Positions 9,205 through 15,954 of a stretch of DNA of 40,357 bases are shown piece after piece. Location of the stretch: NCBI GenBank assembly GCA_029820295.1, contig JALGVA010000039.1:1-40357 (forward strand), read 5' to 3'. Source of the stretch: Candidatus Zipacnadia bacterium (GTDB taxonomy: Bacteria > Armatimonadota > Zipacnadia > Zipacnadales > UBA5352). The position numbers and the translations under genes were made by a program. The stretch's first letter is position 1, and every line of letters starts with the position of its first letter. The notes under the pieces are model-generated. The model was not told the origin of the DNA and did not search any database. It saw only the letters and a program-made list of their open reading frames with translations.

Positions 9205-10179
9205 TCAGCCGCGATCGACGATCTGCGTGAGAAGCTGGCTGACCGAGCGGTTCTCGTGAATGCAACGCACCGCCTGCGCCAGCAGCGGCGCCACCGAGAC
9301 CACGGTCACGTTGTCGGGCAACTGCGGCTGCGGCGGGATCGTGTCGGTCGTGTACAGCGTGCTGATGGCCGAGTCGCCGATGAGCTGTGGCGCGTCGCCG
9401 CACATGATGGCATGGGTGACGCAGGCGTTCACTTCGGTCGCACCCGCCGCCATGACCTCGCCGGCGGCGTTGACGATGGTGCTGCCGCCGAAGATGAAGT
9501 CATCGACCAGCAGCGCGCGCTTGCCCTGCAGGTCACCCACGGTCTCCACCGTGTGCGCCAACTCCACGTTCTCCTCCGGATGGCGCTTGAAGATCACCGC
9601 GATGCCGCAGCCGAGCTTGCGGGCGACATCGGTGGCGCGCTCCACGGCGCCGGCGTCGGGCGCGACGATCACGGTGTTGGCCCCGGTCAGCCCCTCCTGG
9701 CGGAAGACGTTGAGGAACACCGGCAGGTTGGGCAGGTGGTCCATCGGGATGTCGAAGAACCCCTGGATGGCGCCCTCGTGCAGGTCCATGGTCACGATGC
9801 GGTCTACGCCCGCAGCCACCGTCAGGTCGGCGACCACGCGCGCTGAGATGGGCTCACGCCCGCGGAACTTGCGCTCCTGCTTGCTGTAGGGATACCACGG
9901 GATCACGGCCGTGATGCGCTCGGCCGAGGCGCGGCGCGCGGCATCGATCATCAGCCACAGCTCCAGCAGTCGGTCGCTCACCTCGCCGCCGAAGGACTGG
10001 AAGATGAACACGTCATTGCCGCGCACGTTCTCGTGAAGCTGCACGCGGATCTCGTCGTTGGACCACTTGCCCACCGTGGCCTCGGACAGGCGCGTGTCCA
10101 GCACGTCCGCGACATCCCGGGCGAGCTGGACGCAGCCGTTCCCCGCGAAGATGTTCAGGTCGTCAAACGCCGGTCCCAT
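9205..10179 (-). CDS. prs: Ribose-phosphate pyrophosphokinase with variant PRPP loop
   Basis: Makes PRPP from ribose-5-phosphate and ATP, feeding histidine, tryptophan, nucleotide and NAD synthesis. 324 aa, normal for class I. WSNDEIRVQL, NVRGNDVFIFQS, SKQERKFRGREPIS (catalytic flexible loop, residues 99-112), MDLHEGAIQGFFDIPMDHL and APDAGAVERA are recognisable. The PRPP-binding loop reads VDDFIFGGST (225-234), whereas the usual class I form is DD-(M/L)-(I/V)-DT-(A/G)-GT, so the second Asp-Thr is replaced by Phe-Gly. The rest of the domain is intact. First gene of the long operon. ATG 10179 follows GGGAG by 8 bp. The promoter and a structured leader lie upstream. Confidence 0.93.
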   Translation of the reverse strand: MGPAFDDLNIFAGNGCVQLARDVADVLDTRLSEATVGKWSNDEIRVQLHENVRGNDVFIFQSFGGEVSDRLLELWLMIDAARRASAERITAVIPWYPYSKQERKFRGREPISARVVADLTVAAGVDRIVTMDLHEGAIQGFFDIPMDHLPNLPVFLNVFRQEGLTGANTVIVAPDAGAVERATDVARKLGCGIAVIFKRHPEENVELAHTVETVGDLQGKRALLVDDFIFGGSTIVNAAGEVMAAGATEVNACVTHAIMCGDAPQLIGDSAISTLYTTDTIPPQPQLPDNVTVVSVAPLLAQAVRCIHENRSVSQLLTQIVDRG

Positions 10180-10230
10180 GCCTCTGTCTCCCTGCCATGC
10201 GTGTTGGACGGCCGACCGTCTCCCCCACAG

Positions 10231-10259
10231 GAAAACGCCGCGGCTGGTGTCCGCGGCGT
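10231..10259 (-). terminator. Hairpin plus T4 in the prs leader (intrinsic terminator-like)
   Basis: On the minus strand a perfect 9-bp stem, ACGCCGCGG / CCGCGGCGT with a 7-nt loop, is followed at once by TTTTC. It lies about 50 nt upstream of the prs start and about 140 nt downstream of the predicted transcription start. No minus-strand gene ends upstream of it, so it is more likely an attenuator than an ordinary terminator. The U-tract is short, so termination efficiency is uncertain. Confidence 0.6.
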
Positions 10260-10310
10260 CGGGATGGTTCGGGATGAGGCGCTGCTAGCCGATCTCCCTC
10301 CGCCGCGGAC
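10249..10310 (-). promoter_or_regulatory. Candidate antiterminator pairing in the prs leader
   Basis: The minus-strand segment GTCCGCGGCG at 10310-10301 is exactly complementary to CGCCGCGGAC at 10258-10249, which forms the 5' arm and first loop bases of the leader hairpin. Pairing of the two would prevent the terminator hairpin. The segment lies inside the leader ORF, 10 nt past its last His codon. The GC content and the CCGCGG core raise the chance of accidental complementarity. Confidence 0.45.
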
Positions 10311-10362
10311 GGGGCGCGCAGTGACTATGATAGGCGTAATCGCAGCCCGACGCGGCGGCCAT
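10285..10362 (-). CDS. Candidate leader peptide with Tyr/His run upstream of prs
   Basis: A 25-codon ORF, ATG at 10362 and TAG at 10287-10285, begins about 36 nt into the predicted transcript. It encodes M-A-A-A-S-G-C-D, then YAYHSH at residues 9-14, then C-A-P-R-P and an arginine-rich end. Two Tyr and two His codons fall within six residues, in an operon that holds hisC, prs, aroF and tyrA. A weak site, GCGGGG, lies 8 nt before the ATG. The ORF could be chance; its support is the combination with the promoter, antiterminator segment and terminator hairpin. Confidence 0.4.
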   Translation of the reverse strand: MAAASGCDYAYHSHCAPRPRRREIG

Positions 10363-10403
10363 GGGAGCAACCCCGCAGGTCCGGGAGTGCAGCGCGTGTG
10401 CAT

Positions 10404-10432
10404 AAACTAACACAGGCCCATGGCCCTGTCAA
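10404..10432 (-). promoter_or_regulatory. Sigma-70 type promoter of the prs operon
   Basis: On the minus strand a -35 box TTGACA (10432-10427) and a -10 box TAGTTT (10409-10404) are separated by exactly 17 bp. The predicted start is near 10397, giving a leader of about 218 nt before prs. Confidence 0.75.
10412..10429. promoter_or_regulatory. 18-bp dyad inside the prs core promoter (possible operator)
   Basis: ACAGGCCCATGGCCCTGT is symmetric about CCATGG in 16 of 18 positions, with one mismatched symmetric pair. It covers half of the -35 box and the spacer, where a bound repressor would block RNA polymerase. No candidate DNA-binding regulator is encoded nearby. Confidence 0.4.
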
Positions 10433-10471
10433 GGCGCGCGTGACCGCCGCCGCACGGCCGCGCCGCCGGGC

Positions 10472-10500
10472 TTGACCCGGGCCGCCGCACGCCCTACAAT
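10472..10500 (+). promoter_or_regulatory. Sigma-70 type promoter of the cation efflux gene
   Basis: TTGACC at 10472-10477 and TACAAT at 10495-10500 are separated by 17 bp. The start is predicted near 10507, about 80 nt before the ATG. Its -35 box is 40 bp from that of the divergent prs promoter. Confidence 0.75.
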
Positions 10501-10588
10501 GCCTCTGCTCGGCCGCGGCTGGCGGCGCACACCTGCGCCCAGCACCGGCCGATTCGCGTCTCTCCACCCCACTGGAACAGGCGGCACC

Positions 10589-11536
10589 ATGGACATCCAG
10601 CAGCGGGCGAGAGTCACCACCCGCGTCGCGGCGCTCTCGGTGGCCTCGAATACCCTCCTCGTGGTCCTCAAGCTCGTGGTCGGCCTCGCCATCGGATCGG
10701 TGGCGGTCATCTCCGAGGCCGTGCACTCGGGCATGGACCTGGCGGCGGCGGTGATCGCGCTCTTCGCCGTGCGCGCCGCCGCCCGCCCCGCCGACGAGGA
10801 CCACCCCTACGGGCACGGCAAGGCCGAGAACATCTCCGGCACCATCGAGGCCCTGTTGATCTTCGGTGCGGCCGCGTACATTATCTTCGAGGCCGCTCGC
10901 AAGCTCATGGGCGAGCACGAGGTCGAGCGCCTCGGCTGGGGCATCGCCGTCATGGCGCTGTCGGTGCTGGTCAACATCATCGTCTCCGAGGTGCTCTTCC
11001 GCACCGCGCGCGCCACCGACTCAGTGGCCCTGGAGGCCGACGGCTGGCACCTGCGCACCGATGTGTGGACGTCCGCGGGGGTGCTGGGCGCGCTGGGCTT
11101 CATCTCGCTTACTGAGGTCTACCTGCCCGCGCTGCACTTTCACTGGATGGACCCGGCGGCCGCCATCGCCGTCGCCCTGCTGATCATCCACGCCGCGTGG
11201 AAGCTCACCGTCACCTCCGCCCGCGACCTCATGGACGTGGCCCTGCCCGAGGCGGAGGAGCAGATCATCTGCACTGTGCTCGAGGAGTGCCGCCCGCGCC
11301 TGTGCGGCTATCACAAGCTGCGCACGCGCAAGTCCGGCAGCCAGCGCTTCGTGGACGTGCACGTGCTGGTCGATCCACAGATGACCGTGGCCGCCTCGCA
11401 CGAGCTGGCCGACGAGATCGTGGCCGCCATCGAGGCCAGGCTGTCGCGTGCCGGCGTCGTGGTGCACATCGAGCCGTACGATGGTGCGGGCGGGGAGGGC
11501 TCAACGCCCGGGGTCAGTTCTCCCGCCGGCGGGTGA
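10589..11536 (+). CDS. Cation diffusion facilitator (CDF) efflux transporter
   Basis: Proton-driven divalent metal exporter, 315 aa. Six membrane segments can be followed between about residues 12 and 215. Metal-binding residues of the family are in place: SEAVHSGMD in TM2 (H46, D50), HPYGHGKAE (72-80) in the following loop, and DGWHLRTDVWTS in TM5. The cytoplasmic C-terminal domain has the ferredoxin-like fold pattern, with DVHVLVDP and ending near VVVHIEPY. The metal (Zn, Fe, Mn, Co) is not determinable. ATG 10589 was chosen because it starts at the amphipathic helix before TM1; its ribosome site AGGCGG is weak. The gene runs convergently into folB and overlaps it by 23 bp. Confidence 0.92.
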   Translation: MDIQQRARVTTRVAALSVASNTLLVVLKLVVGLAIGSVAVISEAVHSGMDLAAAVIALFAVRAAARPADEDHPYGHGKAENISGTIEALLIFGAAAYIIFEAARKLMGEHEVERLGWGIAVMALSVLVNIIVSEVLFRTARATDSVALEADGWHLRTDVWTSAGVLGALGFISLTEVYLPALHFHWMDPAAAIAVALLIIHAAWKLTVTSARDLMDVALPEAEEQIICTVLEECRPRLCGYHKLRTRKSGSQRFVDVHVLVDPQMTVAASHELADEIVAAIEARLSRAGVVVHIEPYDGAGGEGSTPGVSSPAGG

Positions 11537-11876
11537 TCTCAACCTCGGCGTAATCGATCAGCCCCCCGAGCGGCACACTGGCCTTGCGAACCCGCACCGT
11601 GACCTCCTCTACCGCGAAGCGGTCGAGAACGGCTTCGGCGATGGCGTGCGCAAAGGCCTCAAGCAGTCGGAAGCGATGGGACTCCTGGATCTGGGCGACG
11701 AGGTCGTATACCGCCTTGTAGTCCACGGTGTCGGCGACGGCGTCGCTCTCCCCCGCGGCGCGCAGATCCAGGCCGAGCTCCACGTCCACCTGAAAGCGCC
11801 CGCCGAGGTCGCGCTCGGACGCAGCCACCCCATGATGCCCGTAGAAGCTCATGTTGTGGATGCGTATCCTGTCCAT
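11514..11876 (-). CDS. folB: Dihydroneopterin aldolase
   Basis: Folate pathway enzyme that cleaves 7,8-dihydroneopterin. 120 aa, the usual size. GHHGVAASERDLGGRFQVDVEL near the N-terminus holds the conserved Glu and the strand pattern of the family. DTVDYKAVYDLV and LLEAFAHAIAEAVL follow, and the C-terminus has VRVRKASVPL with the catalytic Lys. ATG 11876 is 10 bp after the histidine kinase stop and has no clear ribosome site, so translation is probably coupled to the kinase. No other folate gene is nearby. Confidence 0.92.
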   Translation of the reverse strand: MDRIRIHNMSFYGHHGVAASERDLGGRFQVDVELGLDLRAAGESDAVADTVDYKAVYDLVAQIQESHRFRLLEAFAHAIAEAVLDRFAVEEVTVRVRKASVPLGGLIDYAEVEITRRREN

Positions 11877-11886
11877 GCCGCCGGGG

Positions 11887-13374
11887 TCAGCCCTCGGGCT
11901 GGCGCTTGGGGATGATGGAGCGGAAGGTGCTGCCCTCGCCCACGGTGCTCTCGATCTCCATGCGGCCGCCGTGGGCCTCGGTGACGCGGCGCGTGTACAC
12001 CATCCCCAGGCCGATGCCGCCCGCCTGCTTCTTCGACAGGTCGGTGCGGAAGCCGGCCTCCTTACCGATCTTCTCCAGCGCATCAGGCGGGATGCCGATG
12101 CCCTGGTCGGTGACCTCGATGGCCACGTGGTCGTCATCGACCTCGTAGACGCGGACGGTGATGGTCGTGCCGGTGTCCGAGTACTTGGCGGCGTTCTTGA
12201 GGAAGTTGTCGAAGATCGAGATGATCTTGCCGCGGTCGCCCTCGATAATGAGCTCGTCGGGGGCCTCCACGTCGAGGTTGTGCGCCATCAGGTAGTCGGC
12301 CAGCTCGGTGAGGATCTGGTTGAGCGCTTCGATCAGGTCGAACTCCTCGACCTCCAGCTCCAGCTCCTTGCCGGCGTGGATGCGCGAGATGTTGAGGGTC
12401 TCGGCGATGAGCCGGAACATGCGCGCGGACTGGATCAGGGCGGTCGAGATAAACTCCTCGATGATCTCCTGGTCTTCGGGCTGGATGCCACCATCGATCA
12501 TGACCTCGATGGTCTGCAGGTTGCCCTGGATGACGGTCAGCGGGGTGCGCAGCTCGTGCGCCACCTGCCCGGTCAGCTCTTCGGCCGCGGTGCTGAACGG
12601 GTTCTGGGTGAAGGCGAGGATGACCTGGCCCTCCTGGGTCATCTGCGCGCTGGCCGCGAAGGTCTCGTTGTTGCGGCTGGTGAACGAGGCGGTCGCCGTC
12701 CCCTGACCGTTGGCCCGCACCTCGGCCACCAGCTCGGTAAGCTGCTCGCCGTAGTCGATGCCCTGGATGGAGCGGCCCTGCAGCGGGTCGAGCCCGATCA
12801 CGTGCATGGCCGCGGCGTTGGCGACCAGCACCTCGTCGGTGGCGCTTACCAGCATCAGGCCCACGGGCACGGTCGAGAACGCGGCCTGGATGTCGTCGAA
12901 CTCGTCGAGCTGCTCCTCGACCAGCAGCGCCGCCGCCTGCCCCGACAGGGTCTCGGCCAGCTTGTAGTCGTCCTCATCGTACTGTCCCCCGCGCTTCTCC
13001 CACAGCGTCAGCACGCCCACCGGCCGCTGCACCGGCTCCTCTTCGCTCTCCAGCGGCTCGCGCTCCCACACGATGGGCATGACCAGCACCGGCGGCTGCA
13101 CGGTCAACTCATCGATGCGCGTGGCCTCGGTCAGCACCACCGGGCCCTTCCTCGCCAGCGCATCACAGACCGCCTTGGAGAACGGGAGGGTGGTGTCGAG
13201 GTCCACGTGGCCGAGCGAGTCGCGCGTGATGCCGTCGCGCCGGCTCACAACCGCCTGCGGGTGCAGGCGGTTGTCGGCGACGCCCAGTGAGAAGCACGCG
13301 GCGCCCTCGGTCTGGATGATCTGCGCGACCTTCTGCACAAAGCGATTGAGGATAGCGGACCGCACTGAGTTCAC
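11887..13374 (-). CDS. Sensor histidine kinase with GAF and PAS domains
   Basis: Soluble two-component sensor of 495 aa; I see no membrane segment or signal peptide. Residues 10-155 look like a GAF domain and 163-260 like a PAS domain. The H-box VAHELRTPLTVI has its phosphoacceptor at His273. The N-box IFDNFLKNAAKYS, G1 VTDQGIGIPP and G2 GGIGLGMVYT form the HATPase domain. No response regulator is encoded in the window, so it is an orphan kinase. The start is GTG 13374, which overlaps the stop of a short upstream ORF as GTGA. No ribosome site is evident. folB follows in the same transcript. Confidence 0.9.
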   Translation of the reverse strand: MNSVRSAILNRFVQKVAQIIQTEGAACFSLGVADNRLHPQAVVSRRDGITRDSLGHVDLDTTLPFSKAVCDALARKGPVVLTEATRIDELTVQPPVLVMPIVWEREPLESEEEPVQRPVGVLTLWEKRGGQYDEDDYKLAETLSGQAAALLVEEQLDEFDDIQAAFSTVPVGLMLVSATDEVLVANAAAMHVIGLDPLQGRSIQGIDYGEQLTELVAEVRANGQGTATASFTSRNNETFAASAQMTQEGQVILAFTQNPFSTAAEELTGQVAHELRTPLTVIQGNLQTIEVMIDGGIQPEDQEIIEEFISTALIQSARMFRLIAETLNISRIHAGKELELEVEEFDLIEALNQILTELADYLMAHNLDVEAPDELIIEGDRGKIISIFDNFLKNAAKYSDTGTTITVRVYEVDDDHVAIEVTDQGIGIPPDALEKIGKEAGFRTDLSKKQAGGIGLGMVYTRRVTEAHGGRMEIESTVGEGSTFRSIIPKRQPEG

Positions 13375-13421
13375 CTGCGCTGGGTCATGTCTGAGCCGAC
13401 GGGAACCGCCGGTACGTGCAT
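13371..13421 (-). CDS. Possible 16-codon upstream ORF coupled to the histidine kinase
   Basis: ATG at 13421 opens a short ORF reading MHVPAVPVGSDMTQRR whose TGA overlaps the kinase GTG start (GTGA). The ATG lies 5 nt after the -10 box, so it could be at or next to the transcript 5' end. It may load ribosomes for the kinase, which has no ribosome site of its own. It could equally be chance. Confidence 0.25.
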   Translation of the reverse strand: MHVPAVPVGSDMTQRR

Positions 13422-13426
13422 GGGGT

Positions 13427-13456
13427 ACTGTAGCCGAAGCGCGCCCGACAGGTCAA
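13427..13456 (-). promoter_or_regulatory. Sigma-70 type promoter of the histidine kinase-folB transcript
   Basis: On the minus strand TTGACC (13456-13451) and TACAGT (13432-13427) are separated by 18 bp. The start is predicted near 13420, about 46 nt before the kinase GTG. Confidence 0.65.
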
Positions 13457-13541
13457 GCGCGCTCGCCACACCGACCCGCCGGCCTATGTTAAGATTCTGC
13501 CGCCGTCGTGACCGATCGGACGTCCGCCCATACAGTACGCA

Positions 13542-14711
13542 TCAGTCCACGAAGAAGTGCAGGTCCTCCACGTTCACCGGCACCGGCGCGCCCAGGCGGA
13601 TGGACTCGATGGCCCGCCGGCTCAGGTAGGTCGCCCGCGCCCCGGCCCACTCGTCGATGGGCGAGGGTCGATCCTCGGCGACCGCTTCGGCGAAGGCCTC
13701 CAGAAGCTGGAAGTGGCCCTTGTCGGGGCTCAGGTTGGGCCACAGTTCGCCGCCGCTCTGCGCGTGCAGGCGCGCGCGCTCGTTGAGCTTGGCGACGTAG
13801 GCGTCGTGCCCGCCCTCCGGGCCGACCTCGGGCAGCTCGTCATGCTGGAGGTCGAAGTGGGTGATCTCAGGCTCCCCGCGCCCGAACACCTGGGTCTCCA
13901 CAAAGCACAGGTTCCGGAACAGCGCGAAGTGATCGGTCAGCTCGAACAGCTCCTTGGGGAAGCGGAAGGTGCCGGTGGGCGAGAACCAGATGCACGCGCG
14001 CGAACCGTCGGGAAAGTCCAGTGTGATTATGTGGCACAGCCGCGCGGTGCCGGTCGCGAACACGCGCACCGGCTCCTGGTCGAGCAGCCAGCAGGAGAGG
14101 TCCAGCCAATGGCAGGTCTCGCCGATGATCTGCCCGCCGCCGGTCATCCAATCGATGTGCACGGGACGATAGGTGCTCGATTCGTCGTTGATGCGGATGA
14201 GCAGCATCGACGCGTTCTCTTCGGGGAGCGTCGGCCGGTCCGCGGCCTCGATGAACTGCCCGGCGCCGACGCTCGGGCTGGCGCGGTGCGCCTGGTAGGC
14301 CGCGCGCATGTGCACCATCGACGGGGCGAAGCGCCGGTTGTAGTCCACGCACAACTTGACCCCGGCGTCCTTGACCGCCTTGCAGACCTCGTAGGACTCC
14401 TCCAGCGTCATGGTCATGGGCTTCTCGGCCATCACGTGCTTGCCGGCCTCGATCGCCCCGATCATCAGCTCGAAGTGCACCGCGTGCGGGACCGATAGCA
14501 CCACCATGTCCACGTCCGGGTCGTCGAAAACCTCGTCGGCGTCGGGCGTCGTGTATCGCGGCGCGTAGTGCTCCTCCACCCACGCCCGGTTCTCCTCGCT
14601 GCGCGAGCACCCGGCGAGCAGTTCAAGGCGCTCGGAGCGCGCGATGTTGGGGAAGTGCTGGGTCCTGGCGAAAGCGCCGCATCCGATCACTGCAGCCTTG
14701 ATGGTCTCCAT
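13542..14711 (-). CDS. Gfo/Idh/MocA family oxidoreductase
   Basis: NAD(P)-dependent sugar or cyclitol dehydrogenase-like protein, 389 aa. The Rossmann motif AAVIGCGAFARTQHFP is at the N-terminus. SVPHAVHFELMIGAIEAGKHVMAEKPM contains the family EKP signature, and CVDYNRRFAP follows. The C-terminal alpha/beta domain has GETCHWLDLSCWLL, where His and Asp take the usual catalytic positions. ATG 14711 has GAGGGAG 5 bp upstream. Reading upstream to 14771 adds only non-conserved residues. It stands alone between two intergenic gaps. The substrate cannot be inferred; inositol, scyllo-inosose and amino-sugar derivatives are common in the family. Confidence 0.92.
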   Translation of the reverse strand: METIKAAVIGCGAFARTQHFPNIARSERLELLAGCSRSEENRAWVEEHYAPRYTTPDADEVFDDPDVDMVVLSVPHAVHFELMIGAIEAGKHVMAEKPMTMTLEESYEVCKAVKDAGVKLCVDYNRRFAPSMVHMRAAYQAHRASPSVGAGQFIEAADRPTLPEENASMLLIRINDESSTYRPVHIDWMTGGGQIIGETCHWLDLSCWLLDQEPVRVFATGTARLCHIITLDFPDGSRACIWFSPTGTFRFPKELFELTDHFALFRNLCFVETQVFGRGEPEITHFDLQHDELPEVGPEGGHDAYVAKLNERARLHAQSGGELWPNLSPDKGHFQLLEAFAEAVAEDRPSPIDEWAGARATYLSRRAIESIRLGAPVPVNVEDLHFFVD

Positions 14712-14808
14712 CTCTGCTCCCTCGGACAACCGACCCGGATAGGTCGAGGTCTCTCCGACGTTGCCGCGCACGGCCGCGAACGTACGTCGGTGTGTGATTC
14801 ATCGCGCC

Positions 14809-14843
14809 GGGGCGCCGCACCTCCAGCCGATGTGCGGCGCCCC
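14809..14843. terminator. Perfect 12-bp inverted repeat between operons
   Basis: GGGGCGCCGCAC and GTGCGGCGCCCC flank an 11-nt loop. It lies 80 bp after the last membrane-protein gene of the nadA operon and about 100 bp before the oxidoreductase start. There is no T-tract on either side, so it would be a GC-hairpin terminator or an mRNA 3' stabiliser rather than a textbook intrinsic terminator. Confidence 0.5.
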
Positions 14844-14922
14844 ACCCGTCAAACATCCTTAACCTTGCGACGATCCCCGCAAGCCGCGCAAGTTCTCGTG
14901 CCGCCCGCGACGGCGCCTCGGA

Positions 14923-15612
14923 TCACACGTCCTCCGCCCGGCCGCCGGTGGCGGACGTCTCGCCACCGACACCCGCGTGGCTGCGCGCCGGCAGCGGGAG
15001 GCCCACCGCGATGCCCGCGCCGATCGCGGCCCAGACAGCGGCGGACACCGGGATGGCGAGCGGTGACGGCATCATGCCCGGCGCCGCCCCGAAGAGCAGC
15101 CGCCACGGCGCCTCGGCCAGCATCCCGAACACCCGCAGCATGACGCCGCCAGCCAGCGCCATGTCCCCCAGCAGGCCCTCGTGCATCCAGCAGTGCGCGA
15201 AGCAGTCGCCCAGCACACTCGCGAGCGCGGGCAGCAGCCAGCCGATCAGCAGCCCGGCCAGGGCGCCGGCGAGCAGCCGGCTGCGGCGCGTGGCGCTGCG
15301 CCGAGCGTCGCCGACGGCCAGCACGAAGACGCTGACCGCCAGGCCGATGACCGCCCACGAACCGGCGTTCACGGGCGCGAGTGGCCAGGTCGGCTGCGTC
15401 GTGTGCAGGCCCAGATAGAGCGAAGGCGCCTGCGCGATGTATACCCCGAGTGACCCCGCGCCCAGCACCGCGTCGCTCAGCCGGGGACTGTCACGCAGCG
15501 TCAGGGCGTACGAGCCGATGGCGGGGGCCACCAGCGTCGGCAATGCCCAGCAGAGAGCCACGCCCGCCAGCGTGCCGATGAGCAGCCACTTCGTCCTGCG
15601 CTGCGCAATCAT
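14923..15612 (-). CDS. Hypothetical polytopic membrane protein
   Basis: Unrecognised 229-aa protein with about five or six hydrophobic segments, starting with a basic MIAQRRTKW and TM1 at residues 8-33. Other segments lie near 95-120, 130-155 and 195-222. A Cys-rich patch, DCFAHCWMHEG, falls near the middle. ATG 15612 overlaps the stop of the previous membrane gene (ATGA) and has GAGGAAG upstream, so the pair is translationally coupled. Its place at the end of the cysteine desulfurase-nadA transcript may be incidental. No family assignment is offered. Confidence 0.75.
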   Translation of the reverse strand: MIAQRRTKWLLIGTLAGVALCWALPTLVAPAIGSYALTLRDSPRLSDAVLGAGSLGVYIAQAPSLYLGLHTTQPTWPLAPVNAGSWAVIGLAVSVFVLAVGDARRSATRRSRLLAGALAGLLIGWLLPALASVLGDCFAHCWMHEGLLGDMALAGGVMLRVFGMLAEAPWRLLFGAAPGMMPSPLAIPVSAAVWAAIGAGIAVGLPLPARSHAGVGGETSATGGRAEDV

Positions 15613-15875
15613 CGCTTCCTCACGAGCCTGATGATGGTCGCGCCTGCCATGCCCAGCAGCGCCCAGGCGATGACGGGCGCGATGAAGGCGATGACGACCG
15701 AGTCGGTGTGTCCGGGTGCGATGCGGCAGGCGAGGCTGTGCGGGAAGTCCAGGAAGGCGAGCAGGACCGGCGCGGTGTCGTTGAGCATCTGGCCGATGTC
15801 CAGGGACTGTGTGCGCCCGCGCAGGAGCATACCGGCGGCGCCGCCGACGAAGATGACCAGCAGCGGCAGGATCAC
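15609..15875 (-). CDS. Hypothetical small membrane protein
   Basis: Unrecognised protein with a hydrophobic N-terminal segment (ILPLLVIFVGGAAGMLL) and a C-terminal one (SVVIAFIAPVIAWALLGMAG) ending in basic LVRKR. GTG 15875 would start inside the first hydrophobic stretch. In-frame codons upstream read T-A-T-R-W-W-R-A-L-A-W-G-A-L-A-G and look like the true beginning. A GGGAG lies 6 bp before an ACG at 15935, so a non-AUG start is possible (108 aa). It begins about 20 bp after the nadA stop if that is right, and overlaps the next gene by 4 bp. Confidence 0.6.
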   Translation of the reverse strand: MILPLLVIFVGGAAGMLLRGRTQSLDIGQMLNDTAPVLLAFLDFPHSLACRIAPGHTDSVVIAFIAPVIAWALLGMAGATIIRLVRKR

Positions 15876-15954
15876 GCCGACGCCCAGCCCGGCGAGGGCG
15901 CCCCACGCGAGCGCGCGCCACCAGCGCGTTGCCGTCGGCTTCTCCCGTGGCGCC

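Larger units (their letters stand above)
10180..10588. other. Divergent regulatory region between prs and the cation efflux gene
   Basis: This 409-bp stretch has no full-size gene. It holds two strong divergent promoters: minus with boxes at 10432-10427 and 10409-10404, plus with boxes at 10472-10477 and 10495-10500. It also has a dyad overlapping the minus promoter, a 25-codon leader ORF, and a hairpin plus T-tract in the prs leader. Each is listed separately. Confidence 0.8.

Noticed and set aside
10155-10403. 82-aa minus ORF covering the prs leader
   Set aside because: Its ATG is directly at the -10 box, before any plausible transcript start, and the product is Arg/Pro-rich without features.
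14847-14852. TTGACG on the minus strand upstream of the oxidoreductase
   Set aside because: No TAnnnT box lies 16-18 bp downstream.
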